From Paraclostridium dentum (GTDB taxonomy: Bacteria > Bacillota > Clostridia > Peptostreptococcales > Peptostreptococcaceae), in the NCBI RefSeq assembly GCF_012922555.1, contig NZ_WIPK01000008.1:55026-119025 (forward strand): DNA of 64,000 nt, written 5' to 3'. The number at the start of each line of letters is the position of its first letter. Within the stretch, counting starts at the first letter, position 1. Both the position numbers and the translations under genes were made by a program. Of this stretch, positions 47,438 through 55,414 are shown in pieces. The notes below the pieces were generated by a model, which did no database searches, was not told where the DNA came from, and saw only the letters and a program-made list of their open reading frames with translations.

Positions 47438-48310
47438 ATGAACGAAACTAATTTAAAATCACAAATAATAAAAGGTAAGCCTGTGGCAGATAAGATAAGT
47501 GAAGATTTAAAAAAAGAAGTTAAAAGCTTAAATGAAATGGGTATAAAACCTAAGTTAGCAATAGTTAGAGTCGGTGAAAGAGCTGATGATTTAGCCTATG
47601 AAAGAGGAGCACTTAAAAGATGCCAAAACATAGGAATTGAAACAGAAGTAGTAGAATTAGATGAGAATATAAGCCAAGATGAATTTATAAAGGCTATACA
47701 TAAATTGAATGAAGATGATAAAGTTAATGGGATTTTAACATTTAGACCACTTCCAAAGCATTTAAGTGAGGATGAAATAAAATATGAGATAAGTCCTAAA
47801 AAAGATATAGACTGTTTTAATCCTATAAACACAGCTAAAATAGTAGAAAATGACAAAACTGGATATCCACCATGTACACCAACGGCAGTTATAGAAATAT
47901 TAAAACACTATGGTATAAATTTAACTGGTGCAAACATTGTTGTTTTAGGAAGATCTATGGTAGTTGGAAAGCCACTATCAATGCTTTTATTAAACGAGAA
48001 TGCAACTGTAAACATATGCCATTCTAAAACTAGGAATTTACCAGAAATAGCATCTCAAGCTGATATATTAGTAGCAGCAGTTGGAAGAGCTAAGATGGTT
48101 AAAAAGGACTATGTAAAAGATGGAGCAATAGTAATAGATGTAGGTGTAAATGTAGACGATCAAGGTAATTTATGTGGAGATGTTGATATGGAAGATGTAT
48201 TAGATAAAGTTTCTATGATAACACCAGTACCAGGAGGAGTAGGAGCTGTAACAACTTCTATATTAGCTACTAATATCGTTAAAGCTTGTAAGTTACAAAA
48301 CAAAAAATAA
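47438..48310 (+). CDS. folD: Methylene-tetrahydrofolate dehydrogenase (FolD family, probably dehydrogenase only)
   Basis: 290 residues. Full FolD fold: N-terminal THF domain, Rossmann domain with VVLGRSMVVGKPLSMLL and the TPVPGGVGAVTT loop. Aligned without gaps to E. coli FolD, Tyr50 is kept (Tyr54 here), but Lys54 is Ala58 and Gln98 is Phe102. Asp121 is kept. Lys54 is required for cyclohydrolase but not for dehydrogenase activity in studied FolD enzymes, so this protein is expected to oxidise/reduce methylene-/methenyl-THF only. Cofactor preference cannot be decided. G-rich ribosome site (AGGGGG). Confidence 0.93.
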   Translation: MNETNLKSQIIKGKPVADKISEDLKKEVKSLNEMGIKPKLAIVRVGERADDLAYERGALKRCQNIGIETEVVELDENISQDEFIKAIHKLNEDDKVNGILTFRPLPKHLSEDEIKYEISPKKDIDCFNPINTAKIVENDKTGYPPCTPTAVIEILKHYGINLTGANIVVLGRSMVVGKPLSMLLLNENATVNICHSKTRNLPEIASQADILVAAVGRAKMVKKDYVKDGAIVIDVGVNVDDQGNLCGDVDMEDVLDKVSMITPVPGGVGAVTTSILATNIVKACKLQNKK

Positions 48311-48336
48311 ATGGGGATTTTCAAGGGGGAATAGAG

Positions 48337-49008
48337 ATGATAATTTCTGAAAATAAGCCATTTGAAGAGATTTTAGGTTATGTCAAAGATGCTAAAAAAT
48401 TAGTTTTAGTAGGATGTAATCTATGTGCATCTACTTGTAAAAGTGGTGGAGAAACAGAAATTTTAAAGATGAAAGACTTATTAGAGGCTGAAGGAAAAGA
48501 AGTTTTAGGATATAAAGTATTAGACCCTGCATGTAATCTTTTAAAATCAAAGAAAGACTTGAAAGAGTTGAAATCTGAGATAAAAGAAGCTGATGCTATA
48601 TTGTCCCTAGCATGTGGAGATGGAACTCAAACAGTGGTTAAAAATATAAAAGATAAACCAGTATATCCAGCAAATGACACTTTATTTATAGGTGAAGTTA
48701 AAAGAGTTGGAGAGTTTGAGGAAGCATGTAAAGCATGTGGTTCTTGTGAACTTGCATGGACTGGAGGAATATGCCCGGTTACTATGTGTGCTAAAGGATT
48801 ATTAAATGGAGCTTGCGGTGGAGCACGAGATGGAAAATGCGAAGTAAATCCTGAAAATGATTGTGCTTGGGTTCTTATATACAATAGATTAAAAGCAATA
48901 AATCAACTGGATAACCTATTAGAGGTAAAAGAACCAAAAGATTATTCAAAAGCGTGTAACCCACGTAGCTTAAGTTTAAAGAAAAAAGAAGCTATGGCAA
49001 ATGCTTAA
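48337..49008 (+). CDS. metV: Methylenetetrahydrofolate reductase partner subunit MetV
   Basis: 223 residues, cysteine-rich and homologous to the C-terminal MTHFR_C domain: VGCNLCASTCKSGGETE, LSLACGDGTQTV and the Fe-S/Zn region CKACGSCELAWTGGICP through CGGARDGKCEVNPENDC. MetV forms a complex with MetF in acetogens and probably passes electrons to its flavin. 33 bases before metF. Confidence 0.92.
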   Translation: MIISENKPFEEILGYVKDAKKLVLVGCNLCASTCKSGGETEILKMKDLLEAEGKEVLGYKVLDPACNLLKSKKDLKELKSEIKEADAILSLACGDGTQTVVKNIKDKPVYPANDTLFIGEVKRVGEFEEACKACGSCELAWTGGICPVTMCAKGLLNGACGGARDGKCEVNPENDCAWVLIYNRLKAINQLDNLLEVKEPKDYSKACNPRSLSLKKKEAMANA

Positions 49009-49041
49009 ATAGTTTTTTAAAAGGTTGAAGGGGGATAAACA

Positions 49042-49923
49042 ATGAGCTTATTAAGAGAAGCTTTAGAAAGCGGTAAGTTTGCAATAACTGCTGAGATGGC
49101 TCCTCCAAAGGGAATAGACTTATCACACTTAGTAGAGTGTGCAAAAGCTGTTAAAGGAAGAGTACATGCTGTTAATGTAACAGATTTTCAATCTGCAGTA
49201 ATGAGAACAACTTCACTTACTACATGTAAATTGTTGAAAGATGAAGGATTAGAACCAGTTCTACAAGTAACTGGAAGAGATAGAAATAGAATTGCAATTC
49301 AAGGAGAATTATTATCAGCTGGTGTGTTTGGAATAGAAAACATGCTAGCATTAACAGGCGACCACACCATAGTAGGAGATCATCCTCAAGCTAAACCTGT
49401 ATTTGACTTAGATTGTGTTGGAATTTTACAAACGGCACAGAAACTTTCGCAAGGAACAGATATGGTAGGCAATCAATTAAAAGGATCACCAGAATTTTAT
49501 TTGGGAGCATCCGTGACACCTCGATACACACCTATTGAAATACAATTATTAAAAATGAAGAAGAAAATAAATGCAGGAGCTAAGTTTTTTCAAACTCAAG
49601 CTGTATATGATATAGATACAATGAGAGAATTTAAAGAGCATACAAAGGAAATGAATACTAAGATTTTGGCAGGTATAATTCCATTAAAATCTCCAGGAAT
49701 GGCTAAGTTTATGAATGAAAATGTTCCAGGTATATATGTTCCAGATGAGCTTATAGACAGATTAAGATCGGTAGGAAAAGAAAACTGGGCAAGTGAAGGA
49801 ATAAAAATAGCAGGAGAATTAATTCAACAATTAAGAGATGAAGATTTATGTGATGGAGTGCATATAATGGCAATTGGAGCAGAAGAAAATGTTCCAGCAA
49901 TTTTAGACGCAGCAAAATTATAA
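49042..49923 (+). CDS. metF: Methylenetetrahydrofolate reductase
   Basis: 293 residues, a TIM-barrel flavoprotein that reduces methylene-THF to methyl-THF. EMAPPKGIDLSHL, ALTGDHTIVGDHPQ, ASVTPRYTP and AKFFQTQAVYDID are family motifs. No NADH-binding fusion or RnfC2/HdrA gene is adjacent; instead lpdA follows after 21 bases, so the electron route to MetF is open. Confidence 0.94.
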   Translation: MSLLREALESGKFAITAEMAPPKGIDLSHLVECAKAVKGRVHAVNVTDFQSAVMRTTSLTTCKLLKDEGLEPVLQVTGRDRNRIAIQGELLSAGVFGIENMLALTGDHTIVGDHPQAKPVFDLDCVGILQTAQKLSQGTDMVGNQLKGSPEFYLGASVTPRYTPIEIQLLKMKKKINAGAKFFQTQAVYDIDTMREFKEHTKEMNTKILAGIIPLKSPGMAKFMNENVPGIYVPDELIDRLRSVGKENWASEGIKIAGELIQQLRDEDLCDGVHIMAIGAEENVPAILDAAKL

Positions 49924-49944
49924 ATTTCATAGGGGGATTGAGAA

Positions 49945-51339
49945 ATGAAAGTAGCAGTAATCGGAGGAGGACCAGGTGGTTATGTAGCTGCTATAAAAGC
50001 TGCTATGCTTGGGGCTGAAGTTACAGTTATAGAAAAAAGAAAAGTTGGAGGAACTTGCTTAAACGTAGGATGTATACCGACAAAAGCATTATTAGCATCA
50101 TCATCATTGATATCATCTATAAAAGAAGCTAAAGATTTTGGAATACATATAAATGGAGAAGTAGAGTCCAATTTTGATGACATAATGAATAGAAAAAATA
50201 AAGTAGTAAGTCAATTAATTAGCGGAATAGAATTTTTATTTGAAAAAAGAGGAATTAAACTAGTTAATGGATTTGGAAAATTAGTAGATACAAATAAAAT
50301 AGAAGTTAATAAAGAAGATGGAAGTAAAGAATTAGTAGAGGCTGATAAAATAATACTTGCAAATGGATCTCAGCCAGTTATACTACCGATGTTTCCTTAT
50401 GATGGAGATAAGATTATAACTAGTGATGAAGCGTTAAATCTAAAGGATGTTCCTAAGTCATTGTTAATCGTTGGCGGAGGAGTTATAGGGTGTGAATTTG
50501 GTCAATTTTTTAGAGCTTTAGGGACGGAAGTAACTATTGTAGAAATGTTTGATCAATTACTTCCACTTGAAGATAAAGATGTTGCTAAACAGTTGCAAAG
50601 ACAATTTAAAAAAGATAAAATTAAGGTGATGACAGGGGTTAAGATCGAAAAATGTGAAATAGTTGACAATGAGGTCGTAGCAACTCTGTCTAATGGTAAA
50701 GAAGTTAAAGCTGAAAAAGCCTTACTATCTATAGGAAGAAAACCTTATCTTGATAATTCGGGAATAGAAGATATAGGAATAGAACTAGAGAGAGGCAAGG
50801 TTATAGTGAATGAAAATTTAGAAACTAATGTTAAAGGTATATATGCAATTGGTGATATAATAAACACACCATTTTTAGCGCATGTAGCATCAAAGGAAGG
50901 ATTAGTAGCAGCACAAAATGCTGTTTGTGGCAATTCAAAGACTGTAAATTATGCAGCAGTTCCAAGATGTGTATATACTGAACCAGAAGTTGCAGGAGTA
51001 GGGAAAACTGAAAAAGAGCTTCAAGAAAATGGTATAGAGTATAATACAGGACAATTCGATTTTAGAGCACTAGGAAAAGCTCAGGCAATAGGACATTTCC
51101 AAGGTTTCATTAAAATATTAGCAGATAAAAATGACAAAATAATAGGAGCGTCTATAGTAGGACCTCATGCAACTGATTTATTAACAGAACTATCTTTAGC
51201 AGTTCACTTAGGATTAACAGTTGAAGAAGTAGGGGATGTTATACATGCACATCCTACATTATCAGAAGGAATAATGGAAGCACTTCATGATGTTCATGGT
51301 GAATGTGTGCATGCAGCTCCTAAATTAGCAAAAGCATAA
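49945..51339 (+). CDS. lpdA: Dihydrolipoyl dehydrogenase
   Basis: 464 residues, without an N-terminal lipoyl domain. FAD motif GGGPGGYVAAIKAA, redox disulfide GGTCLNVGCIPTK (Cys38/Cys43), NAD domain VGGGVIGCEFGQF and C-terminal HAHPTLSE with the catalytic His. It oxidises dihydrolipoamide with NAD+ or the reverse. The only lipoyl carrier in the window is GcvH (57582), and no 2-oxoacid dehydrogenase genes are nearby, so it probably works with GcvH. Confidence 0.95.
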   Translation: MKVAVIGGGPGGYVAAIKAAMLGAEVTVIEKRKVGGTCLNVGCIPTKALLASSSLISSIKEAKDFGIHINGEVESNFDDIMNRKNKVVSQLISGIEFLFEKRGIKLVNGFGKLVDTNKIEVNKEDGSKELVEADKIILANGSQPVILPMFPYDGDKIITSDEALNLKDVPKSLLIVGGGVIGCEFGQFFRALGTEVTIVEMFDQLLPLEDKDVAKQLQRQFKKDKIKVMTGVKIEKCEIVDNEVVATLSNGKEVKAEKALLSIGRKPYLDNSGIEDIGIELERGKVIVNENLETNVKGIYAIGDIINTPFLAHVASKEGLVAAQNAVCGNSKTVNYAAVPRCVYTEPEVAGVGKTEKELQENGIEYNTGQFDFRALGKAQAIGHFQGFIKILADKNDKIIGASIVGPHATDLLTELSLAVHLGLTVEEVGDVIHAHPTLSEGIMEALHDVHGECVHAAPKLAKA

Positions 51340-51384
51340 GTAGAATAAATAAGTTCTATTTAGACAAACAAAGGGGGAAATCTT

Positions 51385-52155
51385 ATGGGATTTAATATTG
51401 CAGTAGCAGGTAAAGGTGGAACTGGAAAGACGAGTCTTACAGGTCTTCTAATAAACTGCTTAGTAAAAGAAAATAAGGGGCCAATATTAGTAGTTGATGC
51501 AGATGCAAATGCTAATATAAATGAAGTACTAGGATTAGATATAGATGTAACATTAGGTCAAATAAGAGAAGAAATAAACCAAAGAGAAAAACAAGGTAAT
51601 GCATTTCCAGGAGGCATGACTAAAGCTCAATACTTACAATATAGACTGAACACTTCTGTAGCAGAAGGACCAGGATATGATTTGATAGTTATGGGAAGGT
51701 CTGAAGGCGAAGGTTGCTACTGTTATGTAAATGGAATTTTAAGAGAGCAAACAGATAAACTTTCAGATAGTTATGATTACCTAGTTATAGATAATGAAGC
51801 TGGGATGGAACATTTAAGTAGAAAAACTACTAAACATATAGATAAATTACTTTTAGTTAGTGACTGTTCAAGACGTAGTATTCAAGCAGTTGCAAGAATA
51901 AGAGATTTAGCTAGAGAGTTAAACTTAAATGTAGGAGATATGCAGTTAGTAGTAAATAAGGTTCCAAATGGAATTTTAAATGATGGTGTAAAAGAGGAAA
52001 TAGAGAAACATAAATTAGATCTTTTAGGTGTTGTACCTTTAGATGATATGATATATGAATATGATTCTTCAGGTATACCTTTAATAAATTTACCTGAAGA
52101 TGCTAAGTCAAAAATCGCTATTAAAGATATTATATCTAAATTAGAATTAAATTAG
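51385..52155 (+). CDS. cooC: Second CooC/AcsF-type nickel ATPase
   Basis: 256 residues, deviant Walker A GKGGTGKTSLTG and a metal-site motif GCYCYVNG. Paralog of the ATPase at 44002 but clearly diverged. Its place between lpdA and acsD suggests maturation of acetyl-CoA synthase, like AcsF of Moorella, rather than CODH; sequence alone cannot prove that. Confidence 0.88.
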   Translation: MGFNIAVAGKGGTGKTSLTGLLINCLVKENKGPILVVDADANANINEVLGLDIDVTLGQIREEINQREKQGNAFPGGMTKAQYLQYRLNTSVAEGPGYDLIVMGRSEGEGCYCYVNGILREQTDKLSDSYDYLVIDNEAGMEHLSRKTTKHIDKLLLVSDCSRRSIQAVARIRDLARELNLNVGDMQLVVNKVPNGILNDGVKEEIEKHKLDLLGVVPLDDMIYEYDSSGIPLINLPEDAKSKIAIKDIISKLELN

Positions 52156-52173
52156 ACTAAGGGGGAAAAAAAT

Positions 52174-53118
52174 ATGGCATTTAAGATGTCTGTTCAAAAA
52201 TACTCTGGGAAAATATCAGAGGTTGAAATAGGTTCAGGGGAAAGAGCTATAAAAATAGGAGGAGAAAATATACTTCCTTTTTATAACTTTGATGGAGATC
52301 AAGCAAATACACAAAAAATTGGTGTAGAAATGCTAGATGTATATCCAGAAAACTGGACTAGTGAAATTAAAAACTTATATGAAGATGTAGCTAATGATAG
52401 TGTTAAATGGGCTAAGTATATAGAAGAAAAAATAGAACCTGATTTTATATGCTTAAGATTAGAGGGTGCAGATCCTAATGGATTAGATAAAACTCCTGAA
52501 GAATGTGCAGAAGTTGCTAAGAAAGTTTTAGAAAATGTATCATTGCCAATAGTAATAGCAGGATGTGGAAATCATGAAAAAGATGCAAAGGTATTTGAAA
52601 AAGTAGCTCAAGCTGTAGATGGATATAACTGCTTATTTATGTCAGCTACAGAAGAAAATTATAAAGGAGTAGGGGCTGCAGCTGGAATGGCTTATGGTCA
52701 TAAAGTAGGAGCTGAATCTTCAGTTGATATAAACTTAGCTAAACAATTAAATGTTTTACTAACTCAATTAGGAGTTAAGCAAGAAAATATAGTTATGAAC
52801 GTTGGATGTTCAGCAGCTGGATATGGATATGAATATGTTGCATCTACAATGGATAGAATTAGACTTGCGGCACTTGGTCAAAATGATAAAACATTGCAAA
52901 TGCCAATAATAACACCGGTTTGCTTTGAAAGTTGGAATGTAAAAGAGTCTGTTGCAAGTATAGAAGATGAACCAGCATGGGGTTGCCCAGAAGCAAGAGG
53001 AATATCTATGGAAATTTCAACAGCATCAAGTGCTTTAGCTGGAGGATCAAATGCAGTAGTGCTTCGTCATCCAAAATCTGTAGAAACTATAAAAACTTTA
53101 ATTAGCGAATTAGCATAA
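52174..53118 (+). CDS. acsD: Corrinoid iron-sulfur protein, small subunit
   Basis: 314 residues, TIM-barrel-type CdhD family: FYNFDGDQANTQKIGVEML, FICLRLEGADPNG, IAGCGNHEKDAKVFEKVAQ and PIITPVCFESWN. It forms the CoFeSP heterodimer with AcsC, which carries the methyl group on cobalamin from AcsE to AcsB. Confidence 0.95.
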   Translation: MAFKMSVQKYSGKISEVEIGSGERAIKIGGENILPFYNFDGDQANTQKIGVEMLDVYPENWTSEIKNLYEDVANDSVKWAKYIEEKIEPDFICLRLEGADPNGLDKTPEECAEVAKKVLENVSLPIVIAGCGNHEKDAKVFEKVAQAVDGYNCLFMSATEENYKGVGAAAGMAYGHKVGAESSVDINLAKQLNVLLTQLGVKQENIVMNVGCSAAGYGYEYVASTMDRIRLAALGQNDKTLQMPIITPVCFESWNVKESVASIEDEPAWGCPEARGISMEISTASSALAGGSNAVVLRHPKSVETIKTLISELA

Positions 53119-53146
53119 TAAGTTAAAAGGTTAGGGGGAGAATAAT

Positions 53147-54517
53147 ATGGCTTTAAAAGCTTTAGATATATTTAAATTAACACCAAAGAAAAATTGTAAG
53201 GATTGTGGTTTTCCAACTTGTATGGCGTTTTGCATGAAGGTTGCATCAGGGGCGTGTGAAATAGGAAAATGCCCTCATATGGCTCAGGAAGCTTTAGATA
53301 AATTATCAGAAGCTACTGCTCCACTTATGAAAAGTTTAAAAATTGGAGCAGGAGAAGCTCAATATGATTTAGGTGGAGAAACTGTATTATTTAGACATGA
53401 AAAAACTTTCTTAAATAAAAATAGATTTGCAGTAGAATTTTGTGACTGCATGACAGAAGATGAAATAAATTCTAAATTAGAAAATATAAAAGCTGTAAAC
53501 TACATAAGAATAGGCGAAGAAATGAAAGTAGAGATAGCGGCTTTAAGATATACTTCAAATAAAGAATCATATTTAAATTTAATAAACAAAGTTAAACAAA
53601 GTAATTTAACTTTAGCATACATGATAATATGTGAAGATGCTCAAGTAGCTAAGGAAGCTGTAGAATTATTAAAAGGCGAAAATCCAGTAGTTTATGGAGC
53701 AAATAAAGATAACTACAAAGAGATGGTTGAATTAGTTAAAAATGATAAGTTAGTATTAGGTGTCAATGCATCTAATTTAGAAGAATTATATTCTACAACA
53801 GAAGCTATACAAGCTTTAGGGTATAAAGAACTGTTATTAGATGCAACTGGAGAAACAATGAAAGACACATTTACAAATGTAGTTCAAATAAGAAGAATAT
53901 CTTTAAAAGAACAAGATAGAACATTTGGATACCCATCATTAGTATTTGCAAATAAATTAGCTAAAAATGATCCTAATATGGAAGTTGCTATATCTTCAAT
54001 ATTCACGGTTAAATATGGATCTATAATAGTATTAGATGATATAAATTATGCAAAAGCTTTACCTTTATTTGCACTTAGACAAAATATATACACAGATCCA
54101 CAAAGACCAATGAGAGTAGAAACTAAATTATATCCTATAAATAATCCAGATGAAAATTCACCAGTTTTAGTTACAGTTGACTTTGCACTAACTTACTTCA
54201 TAATCGCAGGAGAGATAGAAAGATCTAAAGTACCTGTATGGTTAGCAATACCAGATGCAGGAGGATATTCAGTTTTAACTGCATGGGCGGCAGGTAAGTT
54301 TGGAGGAAGTTCTATAGCTAACTTTATAAAAGAAATAGGAGTAGCTGAAAAAACTAAGAATAGAGATTTAATAATACCGGGTAAAGTAGCAGTATTAAAA
54401 GGAGACATAGAAGATAACTTACCAGGATGGAATGTAGTAATTGGAACAGAGGAATCAATGGAATTACCAAAATTCTTAAGAGAATATAAAGCCAATAAAG
54501 AAACTGCTATGGCTTAA
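53147..54517 (+). CDS. acsC: Corrinoid iron-sulfur protein, large subunit
   Basis: 456 residues. The N-terminus holds the [4Fe-4S] motif CKDCGFPTCMAFC with a further Cys in EIGKCP. A TIM barrel follows and then the C-terminal cobalamin domain (VWLAIPDAGGYSVLTAWAAG). The Fe-S cluster serves reactivation of Co(II). 28 bases after acsD. Confidence 0.95.
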   Translation: MALKALDIFKLTPKKNCKDCGFPTCMAFCMKVASGACEIGKCPHMAQEALDKLSEATAPLMKSLKIGAGEAQYDLGGETVLFRHEKTFLNKNRFAVEFCDCMTEDEINSKLENIKAVNYIRIGEEMKVEIAALRYTSNKESYLNLINKVKQSNLTLAYMIICEDAQVAKEAVELLKGENPVVYGANKDNYKEMVELVKNDKLVLGVNASNLEELYSTTEAIQALGYKELLLDATGETMKDTFTNVVQIRRISLKEQDRTFGYPSLVFANKLAKNDPNMEVAISSIFTVKYGSIIVLDDINYAKALPLFALRQNIYTDPQRPMRVETKLYPINNPDENSPVLVTVDFALTYFIIAGEIERSKVPVWLAIPDAGGYSVLTAWAAGKFGGSSIANFIKEIGVAEKTKNRDLIIPGKVAVLKGDIEDNLPGWNVVIGTEESMELPKFLREYKANKETAMA

Positions 54518-54554
54518 ATTCAATAAACTATATTTAATAGGGGGAACAAATCAC

Positions 54555-55367
54555 ATGGAAAAATTTATGATAATAGGAGAAAGAATACACTGTATATCGC
54601 CATCAATAAGAAAAGCTTTAGAAGAGAGAGACCCAGCTCCGATACTAAAAAGAGCTAAAGAACAATTAGACGCTGGAGCTCATTACATAGACTTCAACAT
54701 AGGGCCAGCTGAAAGAGATGGAGCAGATATAATGACTTGGGGTGTTCAACTACTTCAATCAGAATTTAACAATGTACCATTAGCTTTAGATACTGCAAAT
54801 AGAAACGCTATAGAAGCCGGACTTAAAGTTTATAACAGAGAGAATGGTAAACCTATAATAAATTCAGCTGATGCGGGTGGAAGAATAGAGTTAATAGATT
54901 TAGCAGGAGAATACCAAGCTAAAGTTATAGCTTTATGTGCTAAAGAAGGTATACCTAGAGATAATGATGAGCGTATGGCATACTGCCAAGAATTATTAGA
55001 AAGAGGATTAATGGCAGGATTAGAACCAGAAGATATGTTATTTGACCCACTATGCTTAGTTATAAAAGGAATGCAAGACAAACAAATGGAAGTTTTAGAA
55101 GCTATAAAAATGATGACTGAAATGGGACTTTTAACAACTGGAGGGTTATCAAATGTTTCAAATGGATGTCCTAAACATGTAAGACCTATATTAGATAGTG
55201 CATTCGCAGCTATGGCTATGGCAAATGGATTTAGCTCTGCTATAGTAAACCCATGTGATGAAGAATTAATGAGAACTATAAAATCTTGTGACATAATAAG
55301 AAATTCTAGTCTTTATGCAGACTCATATTTAGAATTAAATGAAGGTGGATTTGCATATAACGTATAG
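54555..55367 (+). CDS. acsE: Methyltetrahydrofolate:CoFeSP methyltransferase
   Basis: 270 residues, pterin-binding TIM barrel. IIGERIHCISPSIRKAL, GAHYIDFNIGPAERDG, PLALDTANRNAIEAGL and GLSNVSNGCPKHVRP are typical of AcsE/MeTr. It transfers the methyl group from methyl-THF to Co(I) of the corrinoid protein. The downstream gap of 47 bases leads to acsB. Confidence 0.95.
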   Translation: MEKFMIIGERIHCISPSIRKALEERDPAPILKRAKEQLDAGAHYIDFNIGPAERDGADIMTWGVQLLQSEFNNVPLALDTANRNAIEAGLKVYNRENGKPIINSADAGGRIELIDLAGEYQAKVIALCAKEGIPRDNDERMAYCQELLERGLMAGLEPEDMLFDPLCLVIKGMQDKQMEVLEAIKMMTEMGLLTTGGLSNVSNGCPKHVRPILDSAFAAMAMANGFSSAIVNPCDEELMRTIKSCDIIRNSSLYADSYLELNEGGFAYNV

Positions 55368-55414
55368 TAAGTATTTATTTTATATATAGTATAGATATAA
55401 AAGGGGGAAATAGA

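Noticed and set aside
54830-55294. Reverse-strand open frame of about 150 codons inside acsE
   Set aside because: It lies wholly inside a well-supported essential gene, has no ribosome site, and its protein is low-complexity and unlike any family.
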